Shown: positions 15,983-23,435, counted from the first letter of the stretch. The stretch: 32,664 bases of DNA from a bacterium (GCA_028724545.1 JAQYCU010000019.1:1-32664); one strand, 5' to 3'. Made by a program: numbers and translations. Notes: generated from the letters alone by a model not told the origin.

Positions 15983-16996
15983 TTAATCTTCCCAGCTAAT
16001 ATCAGGATATTCTGCACGACGTTCTCTCGTCAGCAGACGTTTTACTGCTTCACTGGCTGATGCACCTTCAAACAGCACAGAACAGATTTCTTCTACAATT
16101 GGCATAGACACCTGATATTTTGCAGCAAGTTTACGAACAGCTTTTGCCGAATAAACACCTTCCACAACCTGCTTTACTTCTTTTAATGCTGCATCAGCTG
16201 TATATCCCTGTCCGATTAAATAACCGGCATTATAATTTCTGCTGTGCTTGCTGGTACAGGTTACAATCAAATCACCAATTCCGGACAAACCGGCAAGTGT
16301 TTCTACTTTTGCACCCATTGCAACGCCAAGACGCGAAATCTCAGCAATTCCACGTGTAATCAGTGCTGCTTTTGTATTATCGCCATACCCTAAACCATCA
16401 CATGCTCCGGCTGCAAGGGCGATAACATTTTTTACAGAGCCACCCAGTTCGATACCTATGATATCCGGACTAGTATAAACACGAAATCTTTCATTCATAA
16501 AAATTTCCTGAATGAAAACAGCTGTTTCTTTGCTGGTCGCGCCAACGACTACCGTGGTAGGCATACCAATGGCTACTTCTTCTGCATGGCTTGGACCGGA
16601 TAATACCGAAACATCAGCCTGAGGAATTTCTTCCATCAGAATGTCGCGTAAAGTATCCAGAGAACTCTCTTCGATTCCTTTTGCCACATTTACGATTTTC
16701 TGTCCCTCTGGAATCAGGCTGCAGGCTTCCTGTGCTACACTTCGCACAAAAGGTGATGCAACAGAAAATACAATCAGCTCCATGCCCGTGCAGGCAGCCT
16801 CCAAATCATTTGTGACAACAATAGAATCCGGCAGTTTTACTCCCGGAAGACGGTTTTTATGCTCTCTGTTTTCCTGAAGCATCGTTACCTCTGCTTCTAC
16901 TTTTGACCAAAGTGTCACTTCGTGACCTTGTTTTGCCAGCATAATTGACAATGCCGTTCCCCAGCTTCCGGCACCCAGAAAACTAACTTTGCTCAC
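15983..16996 (-). CDS. gpsA: NAD(P)H-dependent glycerol-3-phosphate dehydrogenase GpsA
   Basis: GpsA reduces dihydroxyacetone phosphate to sn-glycerol 3-phosphate, the acceptor used by PlsY in phospholipid synthesis. The 337-aa protein has the N-terminal nucleotide-binding loop LGAGSWGTAL (residues 7-16), VNVAKGIE, SGPSHAEEV, the catalytic Lys in GGSVKNVIALAAG (about residue 190), and GLSGIGDLIVTCTS. Length is normal. The start is a GTG at 16996 with GGAGG nine bases upstream. The plsY reading frame, if carried through its amber codon, ends inside gpsA (stop at 16985-16983), overlapping by 14 bases. This is the arrangement expected for a translationally coupled plsY-gpsA pair. Confidence 0.97.
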   Translation of the reverse strand: MSKVSFLGAGSWGTALSIMLAKQGHEVTLWSKVEAEVTMLQENREHKNRLPGVKLPDSIVVTNDLEAACTGMELIVFSVASPFVRSVAQEACSLIPEGQKIVNVAKGIEESSLDTLRDILMEEIPQADVSVLSGPSHAEEVAIGMPTTVVVGATSKETAVFIQEIFMNERFRVYTSPDIIGIELGGSVKNVIALAAGACDGLGYGDNTKAALITRGIAEISRLGVAMGAKVETLAGLSGIGDLIVTCTSKHSRNYNAGYLIGQGYTADAALKEVKQVVEGVYSAKAVRKLAAKYQVSMPIVEEICSVLFEGASASEAVKRLLTRERRAEYPDISWED

Positions 16997-17174
16997 TTTC
17001 GTCTGCCTCCTTCTCCTTTTTCTGTCCTAATTTATTTTCATTTCCATGAATCAATCTTACTATATTTTCACGATGTTGAAAATAGGCAAATATTGTAAAC
17101 AGTAAACTAATTACCATCATATGTACAAAAGCATCATCTCCCCGATGGAAAACTAATGTATTTGCCGGAATATA
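16983..17174 (-). other. Continuation of plsY frame after the in-frame amber codon
   Basis: Directly after the TAG at 17177-17175 the same frame stays open for 63 codons. The translation runs YIPANTLVFHRGDDAF, a hydrophobic segment (MMVISLLFTIFAYF), then HRENIVRLIHGNENKLG and a charged tail. The HRxNIxRLxxGxExK pattern is the usual C-terminal signature of PlsY, so this is the missing part of that gene. There is no ribosome binding site or suitable start for separate translation of the piece. It ends with TAG at 16985-16983, inside gpsA. Confidence 0.85.
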
Positions 17175-17630
17175 CTAGGCTACAAAAAGGGAACCAACGG
17201 AAACATAACGTGTCAGCGCAACAGCTGCCACGAAAATAGCAAGACCTATCGGAATCATAATCGGATTTGCGCAGGCCATAACAATTGCTGCCGTAACGGC
17301 AATTCCTTTTCCACCTTTGAATCCAAGATAAAAAGGATAGTTGTGCCCTAATACCACACCAAGACCACAATACAGACATAATAAATACCAGTCTGTCTGC
17401 GTGTCAAAACAGAAACGAATCAGCATCAGTGGAACAATTGCTTTCAAAACATCCCCTAAAAAGGTAATAATGGCAGGTATAATACCAAAATTACGAAGTA
17501 CATTTGTTGTTCCGGCATTTCCACTTCCTAATGTTCTGATATCCTTGTGATAAAACTTTCCAACAAAATAACCACTGGAAATACATCCAAAACAATATCC
17601 AACTAACAGACAAATTACTATTTCAATCAT
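17175..17630 (-). CDS. plsY: Acyl-phosphate:glycerol-3-phosphate acyltransferase PlsY, interrupted by an amber codon
   Basis: PlsY transfers an acyl group from acyl-phosphate to glycerol 3-phosphate, the first step of phospholipid synthesis, in the membrane. The encoded 151-aa protein has motif 1 (GSGNAGTTN, residues 35-43), motif 2 (GHNYPFYLGFKGGKG, residues 95-109) and a third motif RYVSVGSL near the end. It stops at TAG right after SLFVA, while the family is about 190-220 aa. The same frame continues to 16983 with a typical PlsY C-terminus, giving a 215-residue product if the amber codon is read. As it stands the last membrane helix is lost. Causes could be nonsense mutation, read-through or sequence error. 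The ATG at 17630 has GGAGG five bases upstream; a TTG at 17648 is unlikely. Confidence 0.9.
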   Translation of the reverse strand: MIEIVICLLVGYCFGCISSGYFVGKFYHKDIRTLGSGNAGTTNVLRNFGIIPAIITFLGDVLKAIVPLMLIRFCFDTQTDWYLLCLYCGLGVVLGHNYPFYLGFKGGKGIAVTAAIVMACANPIMIPIGLAIFVAAVALTRYVSVGSLFVA

Positions 17631-17648
17631 TTCAGCCTCCAAAATCAA

Positions 17649-18968
17649 CTATTTTTCTTTTCTTTCACGAATCAGGAATTTCAACGGAGTTCCGGCAAAA
17701 CCAAACGCTTCGCGAATTTTGTTTTCTAAGTATCTGGTGTACGAAAAATGCATCAGACGTTTATCATTAACAAAGATAACAAACGTTGGTGGTTTTACGC
17801 TGACCTGTGTCATATAATAAATTTTCAAGCGACGTCCCTTGTCAGATGGTGGCTGCTGCATCGCTACTGCTTCTGCCAGAATATCATTCAGGACACCTGT
17901 TGCAATACGAAGCTGGTGATTCTGAATAACAACATCCAGCACATCAAATAACTTTGGAAGTCTTTGTCCTGTTTTTGCTGATAAAAAGATAATTTCGGCA
18001 TATGGCAAAAAGGACAAAACCATACGGATTTTATTTGTATATTCCTTTACGGACTGATTATTCTTTTCAATGGCATCCCATTTGTTAACGGCAATAATCA
18101 TACCACGTCCACGGTCATGTGTAATACCGGCAATTTTTGCATCCTGCTCTGTCACGCCCTCTGTTGCATCAATTACAAGTACGACAACATCGGCACGTTC
18201 TACTGCTGAAACGGTACGCAGAATACTATATCGTTCAATTTCTTCTTTGATTTTATTTTTCCGTCGAAGTCCTGCTGTGTCAATAAAAACATATTCTTTA
18301 TCATTCCAGGTAATGGAAGTATCGATGGCATCACGTGTTGTTCCTGCAACATCTGATACAATGACACGGTTTTCACCCAGCAATTTATTAATAATGGATG
18401 ATTTGCCGACATTTGGTTTGCCGACAATGGCCACACGTGGTCTTTCATCCTCTTCCTGCTCTAAATCTTCCGGGAACATAGCAACAACTTCATCCAGCAT
18501 GTCACCAATTCCTAATTTTGCAATGGAAGATACCGGATGTGGTTCTCCGATTCCAAGATTATAAAATTCGTAAACGTCAGGCATCATTTTATCAAAGTTG
18601 TCTACTTTGTTAACAACCAAAACAACCTTTTTCTGTGCCTTGCGTAACATATCAGCTACTTTAAAATCTGCATCAACAAGTCCCTGCTTGACATCAACAA
18701 CAAACATAACAACATCTGCCATTTCAATTGCCATTTCTGCCTGTTCACGCATATTGCGAAGCATCTGGTTATTTGTTTCCGGCTCGATTCCACCGGTATC
18801 CATTATTGTAAAATTGTATTTCAGCCAGGATACATCAGCATAGATTCTATCTCGCGTAACACCCGGCGTATCTTTTACAATCGCAATTCTCTCTCCTGCC
18901 ATCATATTGAAAATAGTAGACTTTCCCACATTTGGACGGCCTACGATGGCTACTATCGGTTTACTCAC
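17649..18968 (-). CDS. der: Ribosome assembly GTPase Der (EngA)
   Basis: Der is an essential tandem GTPase that acts in 50S subunit assembly. The 439-aa protein has two G domains: the first with GRPNVGKS (residues 10-17), DTGG and NKVD, the second with GKPNVGKS (about residues 182-189), DTAGLRRKN and NKWD. A C-terminal KH-like domain follows (MTQVSVKPPTFVIFVNDKRL). Length is typical. The start is a GTG at 18968 with AGGAGG five bases upstream; the overlapping ATG at 18970 is followed at once by a stop. It lies 9 bases after the FKBP-like lipoprotein gene and 18 bases before plsY, in one unit. Confidence 0.98.
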   Translation of the reverse strand: MSKPIVAIVGRPNVGKSTIFNMMAGERIAIVKDTPGVTRDRIYADVSWLKYNFTIMDTGGIEPETNNQMLRNMREQAEMAIEMADVVMFVVDVKQGLVDADFKVADMLRKAQKKVVLVVNKVDNFDKMMPDVYEFYNLGIGEPHPVSSIAKLGIGDMLDEVVAMFPEDLEQEEDERPRVAIVGKPNVGKSSIINKLLGENRVIVSDVAGTTRDAIDTSITWNDKEYVFIDTAGLRRKNKIKEEIERYSILRTVSAVERADVVVLVIDATEGVTEQDAKIAGITHDRGRGMIIAVNKWDAIEKNNQSVKEYTNKIRMVLSFLPYAEIIFLSAKTGQRLPKLFDVLDVVIQNHQLRIATGVLNDILAEAVAMQQPPSDKGRRLKIYYMTQVSVKPPTFVIFVNDKRLMHFSYTRYLENKIREAFGFAGTPLKFLIRERKEK

Positions 18969-18977
18969 ATTTACCTC

Positions 18978-20069
18978 CTATGATTCTTTCACATTCTTAA
19001 CTAAATAATCTGCTACTTTCTGATACAGCAAATCATTGTAAATAATCTGCTTTGCTGTTGTTCCATATGTTTCCTTAAACTGCTTATTTAAGTCCGATTC
19101 TTTTTCACAATTATAATTTGTTAAATATGTTTTCAGTTCTTCTTTGTATTCGTCATCACTGATTGTAATATTCTCAGCCTGGGCAATCGCATTGTAAACC
19201 AACTGATTACCGACATCTTCCTGCGCAGTTTCTTTCACCTGCTTTTCATAATCTTCTTTGCTTGTATTTAAGTTTGTCAGATAATCATCTAATGTCATAC
19301 TATTTTGTGCCAGATATGCTTCAATGGAAGTCTTTAACTGTGTTTCCATTTCTTTTACTTTATCCTCAGGATATTTTTTTATCTTGGTATCATTACATAC
19401 TTTGGCAACTGCTTTGGACTGAATAATTGTTGCACGGTTCTGTGTCATATAATCCTCTACAGAAGTATAAGTCGTCAGATTCTTTTTCACGAAATCATCC
19501 GTAAATTCCTGCTTTACTTTTTTACCCTGCTTATAATTTATTGTCACGGTAAATACTGCTTTTTTGCCGGATAATTCCTCATTTGCAGAATAATTGTCTG
19601 GGAAAGTTACATCAATATCATATGTTTTTCCTATTTTTTTGCCAATCAGTCCTTCCTCAAAACCATCAATAAAGGTATTAGAACCAATTTCCAAATCATA
19701 ACCGTCCGGCGTATTCTCTTTTGTGCAGGAACCACCATCAAATGCAACGCCATCTATTTTACCAACATAGAAAATATTTACGGTATCGCCATCTTTTACG
19801 GTTCCTTTTTTCACATGTTTGTATGTTGCGTACTCATCTAGCGTCTGGTCAATTCCTTCCTGCAATTCTTTGTCAATTTCATCCTTGTCCAGTTCAATAA
19901 CAGAATAGTCTGCCAGTTCAATATAAGATTTTGCATTCTGAATAAGAGGTGTACTCTCTTTTTCCATATTCACTGTTTTCTTTGCCTTGTCTGCTGCACC
20001 ACATCCTGTCATAGAAGCAACTGCCAGACAGCTGCACAAAGAAAGCATAAGCCATTTTTTCTTCATCAC
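18978..20069 (-). CDS. FKBP-type / trigger-factor-like peptidyl-prolyl isomerase lipoprotein
   Basis: This 363-aa protein has a lipoprotein signal: basic start, hydrophobic segment, then SMTGC with the lipidated Cys at residue 23. An FKBP-type isomerase domain follows (about residues 90-185: DGDTVNIFYVGKIDGVAFDGG, then IDGFEEGLIGKKIG and TFPDNY). The helical C-terminal part (about residues 190-360) resembles the trigger factor chaperone C-domain. It is likely an extracytoplasmic foldase anchored on the outer face of the membrane, comparable in role to PrsA though from a different isomerase family; this is inference. The start is either GTG at 20069 (GGAGG 9 bases upstream) or ATG at 20066 (12 bases); the signal peptide is the same. 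It leads the der-plsY-gpsA unit. Confidence 0.88.
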   Translation of the reverse strand: MMKKKWLMLSLCSCLAVASMTGCGAADKAKKTVNMEKESTPLIQNAKSYIELADYSVIELDKDEIDKELQEGIDQTLDEYATYKHVKKGTVKDGDTVNIFYVGKIDGVAFDGGSCTKENTPDGYDLEIGSNTFIDGFEEGLIGKKIGKTYDIDVTFPDNYSANEELSGKKAVFTVTINYKQGKKVKQEFTDDFVKKNLTTYTSVEDYMTQNRATIIQSKAVAKVCNDTKIKKYPEDKVKEMETQLKTSIEAYLAQNSMTLDDYLTNLNTSKEDYEKQVKETAQEDVGNQLVYNAIAQAENITISDDEYKEELKTYLTNYNCEKESDLNKQFKETYGTTAKQIIYNDLLYQKVADYLVKNVKES

Positions 20070-20113
20070 AATATATTTCCTCCATCCATATTAATTTCTA
20101 TATAACCTTTTAT

Positions 20114-20122
20114 TTTATACCA
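20114..20122 (-). promoter_or_regulatory. Possible extended -10 promoter element of the FKBP-like lipoprotein-der-plsY-gpsA unit
   Basis: On the minus strand TGGTATAAA (20122-20114) resembles an extended -10 element. The sequence 17 bases upstream (TTTATT) is a poor -35. The distance to the start codon is about 45 bases. Weak evidence, from position and sequence only. Confidence 0.4.
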
Positions 20123-20240
20123 TAAAAAGCAATAAAAATAAAGTCATTTCCAAAAATCTTCAATATTTTTTCGCATTTTACATAAAATACCTGTTAAAAA
20201 AGAAAAACGATAACAACAATAGCGCAGAAGCATTTTGTCA

Positions 20241-20269
20241 TTGACGCAAAATCCAAAAAGCGATATATT
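20241..20269 (+). promoter_or_regulatory. Sigma-A-type promoter of the PRPP synthetase gene
   Basis: TTGACG (20241-20246) and TATATT (20264-20269) are separated by 17 bases, close to the sigma-A consensus. Transcription should start near 20276, leaving a leader of about 115 bases before the ATG at 20390. Confidence 0.75.
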
Positions 20270-20278
20270 TTAAGAAGA

Positions 20279-20309
20279 ATTTTCATTCTTTTTATCGAAA
20301 AAATGAAAA
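20279..20309 (+). promoter_or_regulatory. A/T-rich hairpin at the 5' end of the prs leader
   Basis: TTTTCATT pairs with AATGAAAA, with an inner run of T opposite a run of A around an ATCG loop. The hairpin begins only a few bases after the predicted transcription start. It might protect the mRNA 5' end; there is no T-run directly after it, so I do not call it a terminator or riboswitch. Confidence 0.45.
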
Positions 20310-20389
20310 GAAGTCTAAAATAACAAAACATACTGTAAAAAATAGGTCATATGGCAGATTTTTTACACGTCTGGGATTGGAGAAATACT

Positions 20390-21562
20390 ATGTCTAGCAG
20401 AAAATTTCAGGATGCAATGCCAATAGCACCATTAAAAATTGTTGCATTGGGTAACTGTGAAGAAATCGGTGAGAAAATCAATCAGATTATTATCAGCCGA
20501 CGCCAAAAAGCATTGGCAGACACACCGAATCCTACCTTTAAAATGACCGGATATGATACGGAAAATTATCTGGTCGATTTTGATTGTCCAAGATTTGGTA
20601 CAGGAGAAGGACGCGCTGTTATTAACGAGTCCATTCGTGGCAGTGATTTATTTATCATCGCAGATACTGTCAATTATAGTGAAACTTATAAAATGTGTGG
20701 TCAGAATACAAATATGTCACCTGATGACCATTTTATGGATTTAAAACGTATCATTATGGCCTGCAGTGGACAGCCAAAACGTATTACGGTCATTATGCCA
20801 TATCTGTATGAAGGCAGACAGCATATCCGTATGATTAATGAATCATTAGACTGTGCCCTTGCCTTGCAGGAACTGATTGCTATGGGTGTTGAAACCATTA
20901 TCACATTTGATGCACATGATAACCGTGTACAGAATGCCATTCCTAATAATGGCTTTGACAATTTTTATACTTCGTATCAGTTTATCAGTGAAATACTGCA
21001 CACAAATCCGGACATCAAAGTCGATAATGACCATTTAATGATTGTCAGTCCTGATGAAGGTGGTATGCGCCGTGCCGTTTATTATGCCGGACAGCTCAGT
21101 GTTGATATGGGTATGTTCTATCGCAGAAGAGATTATTCCCGTATGGTTAATGGCGAACATCCTGTTGTTTCTGTTGAATTTTTAGGAAATGACGTAGAAG
21201 GAAAAGATATTATCATCGTGGATGATATGGTTGCTTCCGGCAACACCGTATTAAATGTTGCCAGAGAACTCAAAAAGCGAAAAGCCAGAAAAGTATTGAT
21301 TTGTGCTACCTTCGGTCTTTTCTCAAACGGTCTTGATAATCTGGACAAAGCTTATGAAGAACAGTTATTTGATTATATTTACACAACCAACCTTTGCTAC
21401 TGCCCAGAAGAACTGCTGGAAAAGCCATATTATCATAATGTCGATTTAAGCCGTTATATTGCACTGATTATTGATACGCTCAATCATGATACTTCTGTAA
21501 ATGATATTCTCGATGCCACGAAACGCATTCAGGAGCTGGTATCCATACGCAATGAGCAATAA
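20390..21562 (+). CDS. prs: Ribose-phosphate pyrophosphokinase, divergent 390-aa type
   Basis: PRPP synthetase makes 5-phosphoribosyl 1-diphosphate from ribose 5-phosphate and ATP for nucleotide, His and Trp synthesis. The 390-aa protein keeps the PRPP-binding loop (IIIVDDMVASGNT, about residues 274-286), SPDEGGMRRA where the usual enzyme has SPDHGG, and IMPYLYEGRQ where SARQDR-like sequence is usual. It is about 75 residues longer than the classical 315-aa enzyme. The region normally reading DLHAxQIQGFF is DAHDNRVQNAI followed by GFDNFY. This divergence suggests different allosteric control; that is inference. The ATG at 20390 has GGAG seven bases upstream, better than the ATG at 20351. It is the only plus-strand gene here and is monocistronic. 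Confidence 0.88.
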   Translation: MSSRKFQDAMPIAPLKIVALGNCEEIGEKINQIIISRRQKALADTPNPTFKMTGYDTENYLVDFDCPRFGTGEGRAVINESIRGSDLFIIADTVNYSETYKMCGQNTNMSPDDHFMDLKRIIMACSGQPKRITVIMPYLYEGRQHIRMINESLDCALALQELIAMGVETIITFDAHDNRVQNAIPNNGFDNFYTSYQFISEILHTNPDIKVDNDHLMIVSPDEGGMRRAVYYAGQLSVDMGMFYRRRDYSRMVNGEHPVVSVEFLGNDVEGKDIIIVDDMVASGNTVLNVARELKKRKARKVLICATFGLFSNGLDNLDKAYEEQLFDYIYTTNLCYCPEELLEKPYYHNVDLSRYIALIIDTLNHDTSVNDILDATKRIQELVSIRNEQ

Positions 21563-21605
21563 ATACATTCATTACTAAATAAAACAAATACATTCATTAC
21601 TAAAT
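21561..21605 (+). repeat. Perfect 20-base direct repeat just after prs
   Basis: AAATACATTCATTACTAAAT occurs at 21561-21580 and again at 21586-21605, 25 bases apart. The first copy begins inside the prs stop codon. The second copy, together with the following bases, can form an imperfect hairpin (TTCATT ACTA AATGAA, flanked by ATACA / TGTAT). It looks like a recent short tandem duplication; function unknown. Confidence 0.8.
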
Positions 21606-21616
21606 GAATTGATGTA

Positions 21617-22576
21617 TCAGCATAATGAGAGGAAACCGTTCAGGTTTCCTCTTTTTCCATGTGAAGCACGGTGTGAGAAAAAGAGTTCCTGATTGCAGCA
21701 TGTACAGATACCGGATACGTGAATATTTTTCGGCAAAAGTCCTGCTTCTTCAAACTGAATATAGTTAGCAGCCCACAAATCCAGCTGATATTTTTCTTCT
21801 TCACGATTGGAGCAATATGCAATCTGCTTCATTTGCTCTGCTGTATATGCCTCTGCAAATAAATCGATAACATCCCTGCTTACTTCATAACATTCCTGAC
21901 AGATAGACGGTCCAATCACGGCTATGATATCTTTTCTGTCGGATTGAAATGTTTCTTCTAATGTCTGTATTGTCTTCTGTCCTATTTTGCCAACCGTGCC
22001 TTTCCATCCGGAATGTGATGAGGCGATTACTTTTTTCACGGGGTCCACGAAAAACAAAGGAACACAATCAGCATAGGATGTTGCAAGACAAATATTCTTC
22101 TGGTCTGTATAAATGCCGTCAATTCCTTTTAATTTTTTCTGTATCGTGCCATTACAGGCATCTTCCTGTGTCACATATTGCAATTTTGTATCATGTACCT
22201 GGTCTGACAAAACCAGATTTTCAGGACTAACACCGATACTGTTGCAAAAAAGAGTATAGTTTCGTGCTACTGTTTTATCATCGTCTCCACGCTGGAATCC
22301 TAAGTTTAACTGTGATAAAAAACCTTTGCTGATTCCACCAAAACGAGTCGAAAAAGCTGCATTTACAAAGGAAAATTCATCAAATGCACAAAAACGCACA
22401 GCCGGAACGGACTCTGTATTTGCAAGATAACATTCTTCTTTTTCTGTATCATAAATTTTGCCCATTATTTTCCTTCTTTTTTGTAATGCATTTTTCCATA
22501 ACTGTTCTATCGTTTCTTTTTGAACTGATTTGTTCTGGTCTGCTTTTTCCATATTATTTTGAACTATTTTTTCCAT
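21617..22576 (-). CDS. pgeF: Multicopper-oxidase-fold protein PgeF/YfiH (peptidoglycan editing factor)
   Basis: This 319-aa protein belongs to the YfiH/DUF152 family. Members act as purine nucleoside phosphorylase-like enzymes in some reports and as PgeF, an enzyme that removes misincorporated residues from peptidoglycan precursors, in E. coli. The three metal ligands are visible: His in LSDQVHDT (about residue 125), Cys in SYADCVPLF (about 168) and His in ASSHSGWKGT (about 184). A C-terminal CTCCNQELFFSHRASHGKRG follows, as in the family. The first 37 residues are Lys/Gln-rich and not part of the fold. A start at 22465 (AAGGA five bases upstream) would give a more usual 282-aa protein; the ATG at 22576 is also possible, with AAGGG ten bases away. 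Confidence 0.88.
   Translation of the reverse strand: MEKIVQNNMEKADQNKSVQKETIEQLWKNALQKRRKIMGKIYDTEKEECYLANTESVPAVRFCAFDEFSFVNAAFSTRFGGISKGFLSQLNLGFQRGDDDKTVARNYTLFCNSIGVSPENLVLSDQVHDTKLQYVTQEDACNGTIQKKLKGIDGIYTDQKNICLATSYADCVPLFFVDPVKKVIASSHSGWKGTVGKIGQKTIQTLEETFQSDRKDIIAVIGPSICQECYEVSRDVIDLFAEAYTAEQMKQIAYCSNREEEKYQLDLWAANYIQFEEAGLLPKNIHVSGICTCCNQELFFSHRASHGKRGNLNGFLSLC
21627..21656 (+). terminator. Rho-independent terminator of prs, inside the pgeF coding end
   Basis: GAGGAAACC (21629-21637) and GGTTTCCTC (21643-21651) form a perfect 9-bp stem with a GTTCA loop, followed by TTTTT (21652-21656). This is a classic terminator for plus-strand transcription from prs. It lies within the last codons of the convergent gene pgeF, where it encodes the RGNLNGFL segment. 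On the minus strand no T-run follows, so it should act one way. Confidence 0.85.
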
Positions 22577-22597
22577 ACAATACCATCCCTTTTCTTT

Positions 22598-22963
22598 TTA
22601 TTCCACTTCAAATGCATTTTCCAGATGCCTGATGGTCTGATTTTCAAATGCAATGACATCAAACCGGCATGGTGTCTCATAATATTCTGCATGACAATAC
22701 AGATAATATTGGGCTGTTTTAATCAGTCTTTGCTGTTTTTGCTTTGTCACTGCTTCTACAGCAGTTCCGTTTTTCGTATTGCTGCGAAACTTTACTTCCA
22801 CAAATACTACGGTTTCTTTCTCTTTTGCAATAATATCAATTTCTCCATAATGCGAATAGAAATTGTTTTCTAAAATCTGATAGCCTTTCTTTTCCAGAAA
22901 GGCTACTGCTCTTTGTTCATATTGTTTTCCATTTTCTCTAAAATTTTTGTTGTTTCTTCCCAC
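22598..22963 (-). CDS. YraN/UPF0102 family nuclease-fold protein
   Basis: This 121-aa protein matches the YraN family: GKQYEQRAVAFLEKKGYQIL at the start, then YGEIDIIAKEKETVVFVEVKFR, which is the PD-(D/E)xK-like nuclease core (Glu, Asp and the ExK motif EVK). A FDVIAFENQ strand lies near the end. Activity is not known for the family. The start is a GTG at 22963 with AAGGA eight bases upstream; there is no in-frame ATG near. It stands next to rnhB and the FlhB-like gene, an order also found in Bacillus and many Clostridia (rnhB-ylqG-ylqH region). Confidence 0.92.
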   Translation of the reverse strand: MGRNNKNFRENGKQYEQRAVAFLEKKGYQILENNFYSHYGEIDIIAKEKETVVFVEVKFRSNTKNGTAVEAVTKQKQQRLIKTAQYYLYCHAEYYETPCRFDVIAFENQTIRHLENAFEVE

Positions 22964-23045
22964 TATGTTCTTCCTTTTCCTTTGTTTTTTATGTTTCTTT
23001 TAGCGTTATATTCTTTGTTTCCTTTTTGTAATTCTTTTATGATAA

Positions 23046-23396
23046 CTATTTTTCTTTTTCCTTTACCTTATCCATCACTTTTCCTTTGATTTTATCCATG
23101 GCATCCACATATACTAATACTTCAGCTACAACCTGATACAATTCCTTTGGAATATACTCGCCAATTTCCAGTTTTTCCAAACTTTTTGCCAGTTTTTCGT
23201 CTTTATGAACCGGAATCTTATGTTCATCTGCTTTCTGAATAATTTTTTCTGCAACATAACCTTTTCCACTTGCAATAACCTTCGGTGCAACATCTCCTTC
23301 GTCATATTCCAGTGCAATCGCAGATTTCTGGCTGATATCGCCTACAATATCTTTTCCATATATTATATTTTGCCGTTTTTGCTTGTCATTTTCCAT
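23046..23396 (-). CDS. FlhB C-terminal-domain-like protein (YlqH family)
   Basis: This 116-aa protein resembles only the cytoplasmic C-terminal domain of the type III export protein FlhB. It has SAIALEYDEGDVAPKVIASG, then YVAEKIIQKADEHKIPVHKD and LAKSLEKLEIGEYIPKELYQVV, all matching that domain. The membrane part is missing and there is no NPTH autocleavage motif, so it cannot be a full export gate component. Such orphans occur beside rnhB in many Firmicutes (ylqH in Bacillus); their role is unclear. A strong AAGGAGG lies six bases before the ATG at 23396. No other flagellar gene is in the window. Confidence 0.9.
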   Translation of the reverse strand: MENDKQKRQNIIYGKDIVGDISQKSAIALEYDEGDVAPKVIASGKGYVAEKIIQKADEHKIPVHKDEKLAKSLEKLEIGEYIPKELYQVVAEVLVYVDAMDKIKGKVMDKVKEKEK

Positions 23397-23435
23397 AAGA
23401 TTCCTCCTTTCACCATATTTAAAAGAAAAAATAAC

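Larger units (their letters stand above)
20070..20389. other. Divergent intergenic region between the FKBP-like lipoprotein and prs
   Basis: This A+T-rich stretch of 320 bases separates two divergent genes. It holds a clear promoter for prs, an A/T-rich hairpin in the prs leader and a possible extended -10 element for the lipoprotein operon. An ATG at 20351 in frame with prs lacks a ribosome binding site. I see no further gene or RNA in it. Confidence 0.7.

Noticed and set aside
16983-17177. Idea that the genome reads TAG as a sense codon
   Set aside because: At least seven other genes in the window end in TAG at normal family lengths, so general reassignment is not supported.
18070-18564. 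164-aa plus-strand open frame
   Set aside because: It is the antisense shadow of der, Ser/Thr-rich with no ribosome binding site or family pattern.
20276-20389. Riboswitch in the prs leader
   Set aside because: The leader is A/T-rich with one simple hairpin; I see no conserved aptamer core such as that of the purine or PRPP riboswitch.
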